This document shows positions 1 to 10,698 of a DNA stretch of 64,000 nucleotides, one piece after another. How positions within the stretch are numbered: the first letter of the stretch is position 1; every line of letters starts with the position of its first letter. The translations under genes were made by a program, and so were the position numbers. The notes beneath the pieces are model-generated. The model had not been told where the DNA came from and did not search any database. It saw nothing but the letters and a program-made list of their open reading frames with translations. Source of the DNA: Lachnospiraceae bacterium (GTDB lineage Bacteria; Bacillota; Clostridia; Lachnospirales; Lachnospiraceae); the NCBI GenBank assembly GCA_022794255.1, contig JAAWEL010000089.1, positions 24,757 through 88,756 on the forward strand, given 5' to 3'.

Positions 1-117
1 CCTCAAGTACTGAAGAGCTCCGTCAAAAACCAAAAAAAAAGAACAGATTCCGTTACTGTTCAGATACACATCTAATACTTTATAGTTTTCTCCTGGTTTT
101 AAAATCGTTTGATCCAT
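1..117 (-). CDS. partial CDS, unknown product; next gene of operon A, runs off the window
   Basis: Minus-strand reading from ATG at 117: MDQTILKPGENYKVLDVYLNSNGICSFFLVFDGALQYLR..., open to the window edge. Confidence 0.5.
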   Translation of the reverse strand, partial: MDQTILKPGENYKVLDVYLNSNGICSFFLVFDGALQYLR

Positions 118-125
118 AATACCTC

Positions 126-2135
126 TCAAATTTTCTCTGGAATAAGCCTTATTATCTCAGAAAATGGCATTAACATATTATCACATTCCATTGCCCTGTG
201 ATTTTCCAATATTGTCTCCGCCGCTTTCCTTATTGCTGGTACTGTGGCGCGCATAAGCTGATTTGCATAAATAACCACATTGATCCCGCGCTTTTTAAAT
301 TCCTCTTCTGTTACTGAATTAAAGCTGGTAGGAACCACTACTATGGGTGTGTGTTTATCACTTTTCCTGAATTTCTCAACAAAATCAAAAATTTCATCCG
401 GTTCCTTTCTGCGGCTGTGAATCATAATGGCATCTGCCCCGGCTTTTACGTAAGCATCCGCTCTTTCTAAAGCATCCTCCACACCTTGTTCCAGAATCAA
501 ACTTTCAATTCTTGCACAAATCATAAATTCTCTCGTCTTCTGTGCCTGTTTTCCAGCTGATATTTTTTCGCAAAAATTTTCAATACTATCCTGTAGCTGT
601 ACTACATCGGTTCCAAAAAGGCTGTTTTTCTTCAGTCCTGTCTTATCCTCAATGATAATCATAGATACACCCATACGTTCTAAGGATCGAACTGTATAGA
701 TAAAATGTTCTGTTTTCCCACCCGTATCGCCATCAAAAATAATCGGCTTGGTAGTCACCTCCATCAAATCTTCAATCGTTCTAAAACGTGATGTCATATC
801 AACCAATTCAATGTCCGGCTTTCCCCTCTCTGTGGAATCACACAGGCTTGATACCCATATAGCATCAAATTGGTGTCCTCCCCCGTTTTGATGCACCACC
901 GTGTTCTCAACAATTAATCCTGACAAGCCATCATGTGCCTCCATTGCTGTAATAAGTCCTTTAATCCCTATTTCTCTTCTCAGTCTTTTTCTCCTCATAT
1001 CTGGCATTGAAAGTTCCGATTTGGCTCTTGCCTCAAGCTCTCTATATTTTTGATCCCCGGCATATGGATATTCAACCAGTGTTCCTCCATATGAAGCCAG
1101 AATAGATGTGACTTCATCCCTGATAGGTTTTTGAAATCCAATTTTCCAGTCATCGCCATGCACCACATAATCTGGTCTGAATTTTCCCAGATTTTCTTTA
1201 TAGCTAAGGGTTTTCTGTTGTACTACCTTATATACACCAGCAATACTTTCAAACATAGCTTTACGATCTTCATATGGAAGCAAGGGATATCGCTTATAAG
1301 AAGCAATTGCCTCGTCAGATAGCACACCGATAATTAGTTTGCCCAGTTTCTGCGCTTTCTGTATGATAGCAATATGACCTCCATGCAATATATCTGTACT
1401 AAAGCTCATATAAACCATCTTATTTTCTATTTCATGAAGTCTGTTTGATACAATAGCCAGATCTTTCGTATTATCAATTTCATTGCATAAACGATTTTTA
1501 ACATCCAATGGATATATATGACATTGTTTGGATACTTCATTAAAAGCATTCTCTGCATAACATTTCCGATTGCCAGACTGACAGAATAAAACTATACGGT
1601 CTAGCCATACTTTCCAGTCTTTTTCCAAAAGCTTATAAAATGGTTGAGCTGATACCGCCTCACTAAAAAACTCAATACCGATTGAGCAAATCCTTCCATT
1701 ATTTAAAACTGCCTTGAAATCCTTTTCTGGTAAACAAGATGTGGAGCTTACTGTCATACAGGAATGTTCCATATTCATCACATCTTCCAATACGCTATTC
1801 TCTATTACCATATCACCATGTATGAGAAGAATATCCCCTTCCAGATACTCCCGGGCACAGTAAATCGAATAAATATAATTCGTTTCTGAAAAATCCGGAT
1901 TTTTTACAAATGTTATATTAAGTGGAAGTTCCAGACTCTGGCAATAATTCACCAATACATTATCATAATAGCCTGTTGTTATCACTACATCTTCAATCCC
2001 TGCTTTTAACAGCATATTCAGTTGCCTTGAAAGAATTGTTTCTTTGTATGATATTTCTGTCATACATTTCGGCTGTTCTGAGGTAAGAACTCCCATACGT
2101 GTTCCCATTCCTGAATTAAGTATTACTGCTTTCAT
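126..2135 (-). CDS. three-domain protein: sugar-type NTP transferase + cytidylyltransferase + phosphoenolpyruvate phosphomutase (phosphonate biosynthesis)
   Basis: N-term MKAVILNSGMGTRMG (NTP transferase); middle MSFSTDILHGGHIAIIQKA...VVHGDDW (cytidylyltransferase HxGH-like); C-term AHDGLSGLIVEN...DGDTGGKTEHF (PEP mutase/isocitrate lyase superfamily). Confidence 0.9.
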   Translation of the reverse strand: MKAVILNSGMGTRMGVLTSEQPKCMTEISYKETILSRQLNMLLKAGIEDVVITTGYYDNVLVNYCQSLELPLNITFVKNPDFSETNYIYSIYCAREYLEGDILLIHGDMVIENSVLEDVMNMEHSCMTVSSTSCLPEKDFKAVLNNGRICSIGIEFFSEAVSAQPFYKLLEKDWKVWLDRIVLFCQSGNRKCYAENAFNEVSKQCHIYPLDVKNRLCNEIDNTKDLAIVSNRLHEIENKMVYMSFSTDILHGGHIAIIQKAQKLGKLIIGVLSDEAIASYKRYPLLPYEDRKAMFESIAGVYKVVQQKTLSYKENLGKFRPDYVVHGDDWKIGFQKPIRDEVTSILASYGGTLVEYPYAGDQKYRELEARAKSELSMPDMRRKRLRREIGIKGLITAMEAHDGLSGLIVENTVVHQNGGGHQFDAIWVSSLCDSTERGKPDIELVDMTSRFRTIEDLMEVTTKPIIFDGDTGGKTEHFIYTVRSLERMGVSMIIIEDKTGLKKNSLFGTDVVQLQDSIENFCEKISAGKQAQKTREFMICARIESLILEQGVEDALERADAYVKAGADAIMIHSRRKEPDEIFDFVEKFRKSDKHTPIVVVPTSFNSVTEEEFKKRGINVVIYANQLMRATVPAIRKAAETILENHRAMECDNMLMPFSEIIRLIPEKI

Positions 2136-2148
2136 TCATAATTCCTTT

Positions 2149-3660
2149 CTACGTTTTACGTCTCAGCAATAAAAAAATTTGTTTCCACCTGGTTCCCTGA
2201 AATATTAAATTAAATACGAAAGCAACGATAAATGCTATAATCGTCACTTTAATGCCCATAATTATCCAGCCATAATAAGTAATTTGTATCATACTAATAG
2301 ACAATTTATTGCAAATAAAAATCACTACAACTAAAATAGCGATATCAACCAAAAAAGTCTTTATTAAACTTTTCAACTCCAGATATACAATATGCCTATG
2401 CAAATAGAAAACACAATATAGTAAACTAAAAACTGCAGATGCCAAGGTCCCCATTGCGGTTCCTGCAAGGCCATAATTTATCACTAACACAACCGAAAAG
2501 ATAATGTTAATAATTGCAGAAATAAAAATTCCAACCTGTGTTTCCCTAAAATGTCCTGCTGCTTTAATTAGCAAAAAGTATGGGATTCTTATACATTCAA
2601 TCGCATATGCCATGCTAAGAATAAACCCAAAAATGGGTATAATATATTCAGTATCCGTGAATCCATATGTATACACTTCAACAAATGGAACTATCATGAT
2701 TAAAGTGATGGTAAAAATAACGGTAACAATCCCATGAATGAATACCTGAATGCAAGAAAAACTTTCTTTTAAAAAATCATTTTCATCTCTGGCTATTACA
2801 CTACCAAAAAAAGCTTCAAAGCCGATTAGCGTAGCATTTATCATACCATTAATTCCATTTACAACTGCATAATAAATAGAATAAACAGATAGATTGCTTA
2901 GTGTAGAAAATAGGGTGAGTACAGCAGCATCCACATTCAAATTAATAACCGATGCAAAATGTTGAGAAAAGCCATTCCATTTTTGCTTCAGTGGCTCAAC
3001 CTTATATTCCACATTTCTTTTCAACCCATAGTGGTGTGTAACAAAAAAACATAAAAGTAAAGCACGGATTATAAAAACCAAGGAGGAACACAATTTAACA
3101 ATCTGTATCGGCAAACCACGCTTCATCAAAATAACAGCAATCAATGTATTTAAAATCAAGGTTGCAACATTTAGCAGTTGATTTACATATACCTTTTGAT
3201 CTGCATCCAAGATCAACTGATATGTGATTCCCAAAAAATATTGTGCTAAAGTGCTCAATGATATAACCAAAATCAGACTGCGTGAAAAAAATGGTTCAAA
3301 CTCTGAATTGATATATTTCGGAAAAATAAAAATCAATACACATATATACACCAAAAATACAATACCAATCCTCTTAAAAAAACGACTGGCTGCTTTGGCT
3401 ATCATACTAATCTGTTCTTCATCCCGTCCAGCTAAAGGCTTATACAAATTTGCCCGAACTACAGAGCCTACTCCCATTTCCAAAAATGAGATAAATCCAA
3501 GAAAATGTGTAACAGATGACACAAGTCCATTGGTAGCAGAACCATAATAGGTAATCATAAACCGAGGTATGATAAATCCACAGCTTAAAGTTACGATTTG
3601 TGATAGCAGACCAATGATTGAATTAATTAATAAATTTTTCTTTCTACTCATTTTTAACAT
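2149..3660 (-). CDS. polysaccharide flippase (Wzx/MATE-like)
   Basis: 503 aa polytopic protein, N-term NLLINSIIGLLSQIVTLSCGFIIPRFMITYYGS typical of Wzx-family exporters. Confidence 0.85.
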   Translation of the reverse strand: MLKMSRKKNLLINSIIGLLSQIVTLSCGFIIPRFMITYYGSATNGLVSSVTHFLGFISFLEMGVGSVVRANLYKPLAGRDEEQISMIAKAASRFFKRIGIVFLVYICVLIFIFPKYINSEFEPFFSRSLILVISLSTLAQYFLGITYQLILDADQKVYVNQLLNVATLILNTLIAVILMKRGLPIQIVKLCSSLVFIIRALLLCFFVTHHYGLKRNVEYKVEPLKQKWNGFSQHFASVINLNVDAAVLTLFSTLSNLSVYSIYYAVVNGINGMINATLIGFEAFFGSVIARDENDFLKESFSCIQVFIHGIVTVIFTITLIMIVPFVEVYTYGFTDTEYIIPIFGFILSMAYAIECIRIPYFLLIKAAGHFRETQVGIFISAIINIIFSVVLVINYGLAGTAMGTLASAVFSLLYCVFYLHRHIVYLELKSLIKTFLVDIAILVVVIFICNKLSISMIQITYYGWIIMGIKVTIIAFIVAFVFNLIFQGTRWKQIFLLLRRKT

Positions 3661-3689
3661 AATACGCCAGTAATCCTTATAAAATTATT

Positions 3690-4706
3690 TTAAAAAACCT
3701 CATTCGTCCTTTGTAAAACATCCGGTTCTTTAAAAGGGTATAACCACTGGCTTAGACTGCTCTCAATCTTTTCAATGTTTTTCCTTTCATTATCATATAA
3801 TCGGAATAGTTGGGTATTCTTTACGGATATATGAGGATCAAATCCCTTGGACGGAAAACCTGTCGTTCCAGCAAAATCTTCTATTTTTTTCACAGTAGTG
3901 CTATAGTTATATATTAAATCCTCAAATCGAATTTTCAATATACGATTGTCCTCTATTTCATTACTTCGCATTTGAGAATAATACCTAATAAAGTGTTCTG
4001 CCGTATCAACAGGAATCCAGTTTGCTATATTGGGATAATAATATTTTGCTGTAATATAAACATCCCTCGGATCCCTATCTACTATAATCGCATATGGGTC
4101 TTCAAAATATTTAAAGCATTGAATTGGGTTATCTGCTGGAAACGGTTGATTAATCGCTATAATTTCATTATTCTCACAGGTCATTTCTAATAAATCCATT
4201 ATATATCTTTTTGTAATTTCTTCAAAATTTTCTGTATTATAAGAAAAAAACAAATCTGTATATGGAATAAAATGAATTTTCTTATGTAAATGACGATTAA
4301 CGATTCCTTCTGCAAGTCCGAAGATTTTAAAATATAATAATCCGGCAATCCCTTTATTGCGGAAACTAAAGGGTCGGCTTCCACGCCATTTTACTTGTGT
4401 TATGTCTTCAATGTATCTCATGGAACGTTTTCTGAAATCCGTTCTCAAATTGCTTTTTGACAATTTATTAATTTTTAATCCGTCAAATTGAATAATATCA
4501 AAATATCTTCGTATTGAGATATCTGAACTCATAAATCGTCTCGGACATATCATCAAATCATATTCCAGGTCTAATATCCCATCCGGCGTGTACACATATA
4601 TAAACTCCTGTCCATCCCATGCAACACTTACATTGCTATATCCATTAATTAGATCCATAACTGCTCCGGATCCAGAATAACCATATCCGCATATTCCTAA
4701 TACCAT
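3690..4706 (-). CDS. sulfotransferase-family protein
   Basis: N-term P-loop-like GYGYSGSGAVMDLI; later VDRDPRDVY motif typical of PAPS sulfotransferases. Confidence 0.7.
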   Translation of the reverse strand: MVLGICGYGYSGSGAVMDLINGYSNVSVAWDGQEFIYVYTPDGILDLEYDLMICPRRFMSSDISIRRYFDIIQFDGLKINKLSKSNLRTDFRKRSMRYIEDITQVKWRGSRPFSFRNKGIAGLLYFKIFGLAEGIVNRHLHKKIHFIPYTDLFFSYNTENFEEITKRYIMDLLEMTCENNEIIAINQPFPADNPIQCFKYFEDPYAIIVDRDPRDVYITAKYYYPNIANWIPVDTAEHFIRYYSQMRSNEIEDNRILKIRFEDLIYNYSTTVKKIEDFAGTTGFPSKGFDPHISVKNTQLFRLYDNERKNIEKIESSLSQWLYPFKEPDVLQRTNEVF

Positions 4707-6001
4707 TCATTGTACCTCATCGTATGTATAATTTGTTTTTGCTTTTTTACAATCTTATGGACTATAAATATAAGCAGCAAATCAAAAACCGCCATATAAC
4801 TCACACTTCCGATATGGCAGAACAACAGACAGCTTATACAGGCAAATGCAAGACTGTTCAAAGCGTTTTTCTTCTTTTTTAATTTTATTAAAGAAACAAA
4901 ATTACCTATCGGATAAACATAATACAAAATAAATCCCACAAATCCGAGGCCGGATAAAATCTCAATATATGAATTATGAGAATACATCCCATCAAAGGAT
5001 GCTATTTTACTAAAACAAGCTGCCCCCCATCCGAATATTGGCCGTGCGATCCATAACTTTAATCCTTCTATGATCATTCCTGCCCTGTCGCTTGTACTGA
5101 TGTCAATATATCCTTCTCTTTTGAATAAATAATTAAATAAACTAGCAAAAGACTTATAGAATAAGACATTCAGCATTTCCACTTTATGAACTGCATAAAA
5201 TAACCCTATTACAGCAATGGGAACGAGCATTATATAAAAAACTCTCATTTTTATTTTTGAATACGTAAACATAAATAATGTGGTTCCCATTATAGTCAAG
5301 ATCACTCCCATCTTGGAGCCACAGCGAACAACTATATATAAAAATACAGACCCTATTACAACATGTAGCAGCCAGTTCCTTCTTTTCTCCCTTAATCGGA
5401 CTAAATAGTATAAATTCAGCAGAAATCCAAATGCAGACTGAACAGCCAAAAGAGTTATTATATTTCCAAATTTCTCACTAGCGCCAAGTCTTGCTATCCC
5501 TTCTGTTTTTGGAGTGGCATAAACTACATATAAACCGCTCATTAAACATGCGATAATAATCGCATAAACTATACTGTCTATATCCTTCGTTGTTTCCATG
5601 CGGCTTTGTACCATAAATACTATATAAAAATTGAGTACATAAGTAAAAACAGAATACAAGGTTGTATTTATATTAAATGACCAAAAGGCAGACGCAAAAA
5701 AAAGCATTATAAACAAAATAGACATTATTAGCTGCATATCTACTTCTACTTTATAATTTTTCTTTTTTAATATTTGTATAAAATAATAACTTGATGAATA
5801 CAGCAAAAATGACAATGTTATTCCATGCCTCATTTTTGTATATGCTACATTCCATCCAAGTGCCACATGTGAGAAAAGATAAAAGATAAGAAGTGTATCA
5901 AAAAACAACTTTGACCACTCCTTTTTGTTAGTAATTCCCTCATTAGGCAATTTTATTTTCAATACTTTTGTTTTCATCATAAAATAAGTACTTTCTCCCA
6001 C
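4697..6001 (-). CDS. O-antigen ligase/polymerase-like membrane protein (Wzy-like)
   Basis: Polytopic; GWGAACFSKIASFDGMYSHNSYIEILSGLGFVG resembles the Wzy_C/WaaL signature. Confidence 0.85.
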   Translation of the reverse strand: MGESTYFMMKTKVLKIKLPNEGITNKKEWSKLFFDTLLIFYLFSHVALGWNVAYTKMRHGITLSFLLYSSSYYFIQILKKKNYKVEVDMQLIMSILFIMLFFASAFWSFNINTTLYSVFTYVLNFYIVFMVQSRMETTKDIDSIVYAIIIACLMSGLYVVYATPKTEGIARLGASEKFGNIITLLAVQSAFGFLLNLYYLVRLREKRRNWLLHVVIGSVFLYIVVRCGSKMGVILTIMGTTLFMFTYSKIKMRVFYIMLVPIAVIGLFYAVHKVEMLNVLFYKSFASLFNYLFKREGYIDISTSDRAGMIIEGLKLWIARPIFGWGAACFSKIASFDGMYSHNSYIEILSGLGFVGFILYYVYPIGNFVSLIKLKKKKNALNSLAFACISCLLFCHIGSVSYMAVFDLLLIFIVHKIVKKQKQIIHTMRYNEWY

Positions 6002-7086
6002 TGATTCAATATCCTTTTGTAATCGAATTTACTTCGAACATAGGTTGCATTCTTACCCAGTCTTTTTTTCAATTCATCATTCTCTACAATACTTTTTAAT
6101 GCCTGATACATTTGGTAATAATCACCCACCGGAACCAGGATGCCATTCTCATGATCTTTTATCAGATACCTTGCTCCCCCTACTGGGGCATCGGTACAAA
6201 CGCACGGCAATCCAAGTCCCATTGCCTCTAATATTGAATTGGATATTCCATCATATCTGGAGCTGGATATAAAAACAGATGCATTTTTTATCTTCTCATG
6301 CACATCCGAAACAAATCCCGGTAAAGAAACCCTGTCTTTAAGGTCGGAACAATTCTCTATATATTCTTCAAGTTTATCCCTTTCTATACCATCTCCATAG
6401 ATCACAAGTCTATAATCTTTATTTTCCTTTGCCAATAATTCAAATGCTTTTATACCTGTCATCCAATCCTTTTGATCCGATAGAGATCCCACTCCAACAA
6501 TTACCTTTTCGCAAACCCCATAATATGGTTCTGGCAATGTCGGCGTCAATGCATTTGGAATAATCATTCCTTTGTTTCTGATTGTCTCTGGAAAATAATC
6601 TCTTGCTTCCTCTGTTTGAAATACAATTCTTTTTGGTAAATGGTATAAAATATTTCTCAATATAACTGCCAATCTGTTGTCCGGATGCTTTGATGGATCG
6701 GTTCTTTCTGACACAACAATATCGATTTTATGCATTCCCCTTGCTATGATTGTCATCATGTTCGGAATTGCTGATAAAGTGAGAATATAATCTGGTCTAA
6801 AATCAATAATATTTTTCCGTATCTCTTTTATTCTGTACAGAACTCTTTCAACCGTATGTTTTTGCCCTGCTATAATCGGATAATACTCTACCCCATCTTT
6901 CAATTTATACTCATTATCACTGGGAGCTGATGTTACAACTCTGACATCATACCCCTTATCAAAAAATCCATTGACCAGCATTGCTGTTACTCTTTGCGCA
7001 CCACCATCGCCAATTCCATGTGACACAATCAAAATTTTTTTATTCTCTGTTTTTGCGTTCATAGAGTGATTCATTTGCTTTCTCAT
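5977..7086 (-). CDS. glycosyltransferase family 4
   Basis: VSHGIGDGGAQRVTAMLVNGF... and SSSRYDGISNSILEAMGLGLPCV. Confidence 0.9.
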   Translation of the reverse strand: MRKQMNHSMNAKTENKKILIVSHGIGDGGAQRVTAMLVNGFFDKGYDVRVVTSAPSDNEYKLKDGVEYYPIIAGQKHTVERVLYRIKEIRKNIIDFRPDYILTLSAIPNMMTIIARGMHKIDIVVSERTDPSKHPDNRLAVILRNILYHLPKRIVFQTEEARDYFPETIRNKGMIIPNALTPTLPEPYYGVCEKVIVGVGSLSDQKDWMTGIKAFELLAKENKDYRLVIYGDGIERDKLEEYIENCSDLKDRVSLPGFVSDVHEKIKNASVFISSSRYDGISNSILEAMGLGLPCVCTDAPVGGARYLIKDHENGILVPVGDYYQMYQALKSIVENDELKKRLGKNATYVRSKFDYKRILNQWEKVLIL

Positions 7087-8044
7087 AATTTCCCTTATAT
7101 ATATACTTATATATTCTTTTCAGTCTTTGAAAGTATTGTTTTGCTTCTTTTTCTTTTAGTGAATAAAAGTAGAACCAGCCAATATTCATCAAATAAATTA
7201 CTATTTTTTGCAATATTGTTATTCGTACATATTTGCATAAAAGAAGGTATTCACTTATGCGATAATAATAGTAGATAAAAGGCATTCCCCGTTTCTTCGT
7301 TGTTACAGAATGATTATGGAAAACCATTGCCTTTGGTACAATCATACATTTCTTATTGATTTGTTTCATTTTATATGCAAGCACATCTTCTTCATTATAT
7401 AAAAAGAAGTCTTCATCAAATAATCCAATTGTCTGAAAATCTTTTGTACGCACTATAAAAAAACAGCCTGCAACGGTCCCTTCAAAAATAAAATCACCTT
7501 TTCCCTCCCACTCAATATCCCGCATGTATTTTTGCGGCCAAAAATGAAAAAACCGAAATGGTGCTTTTGATATAATTGATTTTTGAAAAGTATAATACGT
7601 TCTTGCAAACTGTCCCACTCCATTTGGCTGATCAAGTGCGGGTCCTGCAATACCTACCTCTGGATTTTGATCAAGTGCATCTGTCAAAATGGATATTGCT
7701 TCATTTTCTAAATAAATATCTGGATTTGCGATCACCACATAATCCATTTTATCCTGAATGGCCTGTTTAATACCAATATTATTTCCGTATGAATAACCCC
7801 CATTTTTTTTAGATTCCAACAGTGTTACTTTATCAAAGCAATTATACGTTTTCTGCAAATTACAGAATGAATCATCATTTGACGCGTTATCCACAATATA
7901 TATTTTGTAATTATCATTTTTTTCATTTTTAAGAATGGATTGTACACATCTTAAAGTGCATTCAAAAGAATTATAGTTTAAAATAATAATTCCTGTCATT
8001 TTTTTCATCTTTGCAATACACCTCTTATTTACACAAATACTCAA
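7040..8044 (-). CDS. glycosyltransferase family 2
   Basis: IIILNYNSFECTLRCVQSI...YIVDNASNDDS. Confidence 0.9.
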   Translation of the reverse strand: MSICVNKRCIAKMKKMTGIIILNYNSFECTLRCVQSILKNEKNDNYKIYIVDNASNDDSFCNLQKTYNCFDKVTLLESKKNGGYSYGNNIGIKQAIQDKMDYVVIANPDIYLENEAISILTDALDQNPEVGIAGPALDQPNGVGQFARTYYTFQKSIISKAPFRFFHFWPQKYMRDIEWEGKGDFIFEGTVAGCFFIVRTKDFQTIGLFDEDFFLYNEEDVLAYKMKQINKKCMIVPKAMVFHNHSVTTKKRGMPFIYYYYRISEYLLLCKYVRITILQKIVIYLMNIGWFYFYSLKEKEAKQYFQRLKRIYKYIYKGNYEKANESLYERKNRE

Positions 8045-8921
8045 TATAATCTTTAATGCCTTCCTGAACTCCTCTAATTCTCCCCTGATATATAGAACGT
8101 ATCCGGCTGTTATCCAGAATAATATCTTTAACGTCTATATCCCGCTCTTTAAAATAAGAAATTTTTAATTTCGGGATATATTCTGAAACAATATTTATGA
8201 TATCATTTTGGCTTGTCCCAAAATTAGATGATACATTAAAGGTTCTAAACTTTCCATTGTACTTCAAAAGTTCCACCAGCATCTCACATGCATCTTCAAT
8301 GTAAATATAATCTCGAACGATATTCCCCTCTCCAAATATTTCTATCGTTTTTCCTGCAAGCCCTCTTTTAATCACCGCGTCTATAAACCCCACACCCTTT
8401 GCGTAATCCTGACCTGGCCCATAAACATTTGATATTCTGGCTATTATAATATCTGTTCCCTGCTGTTTAAAAAATGTTCTATATGTATTCTCTGTACAAA
8501 GCTTTAAATTTCCATAATGATTAATTGGGTAAGGCAAGGTTTCTTCTGCAATGGGCATATGGGTTTGTATTCCATAAACCGTCCCACCAGAAGAAATAAA
8601 TAATAATCTCTTTTTATATCGCGTACACAGTTCACATAATTCAATGGATTGCAGCAAATCATTATGATATGCATACATGTACTTTTCATTAGAAGTTCCT
8701 GGATTTATTGTACATATTGCATGAATCAGAATATCGTTCTGTTCAACCAATGATTCAAGCATTTTAAGATCAAAAAAATCTCCTTCAACCCAGGTTATAT
8801 TCTCTTTGGTATATTTTTCAAGAGAACGGTCAAATGCTGTAACATGAAAAGATTTCTTTAATAAAGCATGAACCAGGTTTCTTCCTATAAATCCATTTGC
8901 ACCAAGCACTACAACATTCAA
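8025..8921 (-). CDS. NAD-dependent epimerase/dehydratase
   Basis: MNVVVLGANGFIGRNLV Rossmann motif; YGNLKLCTE. Confidence 0.9.
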   Translation of the reverse strand: MNVVVLGANGFIGRNLVHALLKKSFHVTAFDRSLEKYTKENITWVEGDFFDLKMLESLVEQNDILIHAICTINPGTSNEKYMYAYHNDLLQSIELCELCTRYKKRLLFISSGGTVYGIQTHMPIAEETLPYPINHYGNLKLCTENTYRTFFKQQGTDIIIARISNVYGPGQDYAKGVGFIDAVIKRGLAGKTIEIFGEGNIVRDYIYIEDACEMLVELLKYNGKFRTFNVSSNFGTSQNDIINIVSEYIPKLKISYFKERDIDVKDIILDNSRIRSIYQGRIRGVQEGIKDYIEYLCK

Positions 8922-8932
8922 TTTTTAATCCT

Positions 8933-9967
8933 CTATCTGATTTTTAAGTTTTGCAAATCATTTAACAATAGGTCAACGGCTGAAATTATATTATATTTCT
9001 CTGCTTCCATCCGGCAGTTTTTTCTAAAGGACAAAATATCTGTATCATCATCTGCAATTCTATTCAGTATATCAATCAGCTCTTTTTCTTCATGATATAG
9101 AAATCCTGTCTTACCATTTGTAACGATATAAGGTAAATACGCTATATCAGAACATATAACCGGAACACCTGCCTCGTAGGAATCTACAATTGCACCTGGT
9201 ACTCCTTCCAGCTTATGTCTGCTGGGAAAAACCATAAATAAGTACTGACTTAAAACGTGAACGGTTTCTTCCCTTTTTATCGTCCCTTTAAAGCATATAT
9301 AATCTTTTCCATCGCATAATGTTTGCAGCTCTCTCTTTTCTGTCTCCGCAAAAAAACCATATACATCTAACTGGTATTTTTTGCTTTCTTTATTCACTTT
9401 ATCTAAAGCAGCAACAATCGTATCAAAGCCTTTTCGATAGGAAATCTCTGAATAATAACAAATATGTTTTATTGTCTGCGCTTGATAATCTATATCCGTT
9501 TCCTGAATTTTTTTGCAATTCGACAGAAAACCAGCTTTTATATCTTTACCAATCCGGTTTTTCATTTCGTCCACTTCAAAATAATAACAATCCACATTCC
9601 TTAATTTAGAAGATGAAAATCCCGAAAGATAATCAACCTGATTTCCTACTATAAGAAAAACAACTTTCCTTTTTAATATTTTTTTCAAGAATGATACTGC
9701 TTCGATCATAAACCTGGTTCCACGGTTTGATGTGATAACCACAATAGAATCATTTTTAAAATAGTGAAAAACAAAATGCATAATCATCTTTATGCCAGTA
9801 CCAAGCTCAAACATATTGCAAAATGTCAAGTCAACATTTCTCGTTCTCAACTCATTATAGACATTTTTCGTTTTTTCAAGTTGTCCACCGATTGTGTTTC
9901 CGCTTAAGTCTGCAGTTCCAACCAAAAGTATTTTCATCTCTTTTTTTTCGATAACATTTTCTTTCAT
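8933..9967 (-). CDS. glycosyltransferase family 4
   Basis: Two-domain GT-B with VFPSRHKLEGVPGAIVDSYEAGVPVI. Confidence 0.85.
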   Translation of the reverse strand: MKENVIEKKEMKILLVGTADLSGNTIGGQLEKTKNVYNELRTRNVDLTFCNMFELGTGIKMIMHFVFHYFKNDSIVVITSNRGTRFMIEAVSFLKKILKRKVVFLIVGNQVDYLSGFSSSKLRNVDCYYFEVDEMKNRIGKDIKAGFLSNCKKIQETDIDYQAQTIKHICYYSEISYRKGFDTIVAALDKVNKESKKYQLDVYGFFAETEKRELQTLCDGKDYICFKGTIKREETVHVLSQYLFMVFPSRHKLEGVPGAIVDSYEAGVPVICSDIAYLPYIVTNGKTGFLYHEEKELIDILNRIADDDTDILSFRKNCRMEAEKYNIISAVDLLLNDLQNLKIR

Positions 9968-10698
9968 TTATTGATTATCCTATTTTTAATGTAACGTCTG
10001 AAGCTTACTGGAAATAATTTTAAAAAGAACTGATAAATCTTTGTTGTTTTGATTCTTTTGATTTTCCAATATACCCAGTTGTGTTCTTTTCTTTTCAATT
10101 TTCTAAAATTTTTCACTTTTTCTATTTGAAGCGATTCTTCATCAGTGTCTATCTCATTATAAAAAGCGCCTATATTCTTTGCTGAATGTGCATCACTTCC
10201 AACCATTGTAACTAAATGATTATATTTTTTTAATATATCATCCATTTCCTTTGTATTGCCATATTTATAGTTTGCCTGTTCAATAAAACTTGCGTTTAAT
10301 AAAACATATTTGGCATCTATTTCTTTTATATTGGTATTGCCGATTACTCCAGTAGAGTGATTTGGATGGGGTACAATAATCACAGCATTTTCTTCTGACA
10401 AACGATCCACAAGCCTTCTTGCAGAATAACTTCCTCTTTCTTTCTCCAACTTCTTTATTTCATCCGATACTCCGATTATGTGGACGCCTTCAGAAGTTGT
10501 AAACTCAATTCCTTTCATTAATTGAATCTTATTCGATTCAAACATCCTTTCATCTTCTCTTGTTAAACCATAGACATCATGATCACATATAACAATTCCG
10601 TTAATTCCCTGCTTTTTACATTGATTAACAATTTTTCTTATTGGAAGTGATGAATCGATCGAATAGCATGTATGGCAATGTGACTCAACTCGTATCAT
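9964..10698 (-). CDS. PHP-domain phosphoesterase
   Basis: VESHCHTCYSIDS...VICDHDVYG...GSDAHSAKNIG. Confidence 0.85.
   Translation of the reverse strand: MIRVESHCHTCYSIDSSLPIRKIVNQCKKQGINGIVICDHDVYGLTREDERMFESNKIQLMKGIEFTTSEGVHIIGVSDEIKKLEKERGSYSARRLVDRLSEENAVIIVPHPNHSTGVIGNTNIKEIDAKYVLLNASFIEQANYKYGNTKEMDDILKKYNHLVTMVGSDAHSAKNIGAFYNEIDTDEESLQIEKVKNFRKLKRKEHNWVYWKIKRIKTTKIYQFFLKLFPVSFRRYIKNRIINK

Noticed and set aside
1131-1322. Numerous 60-140 aa ORFs on the plus strand antisense to the capsule genes
   Set aside because: No recognisable domains; low-complexity Lys/Ile/Phe/His-rich translations typical of antisense frames in AT-rich coding DNA
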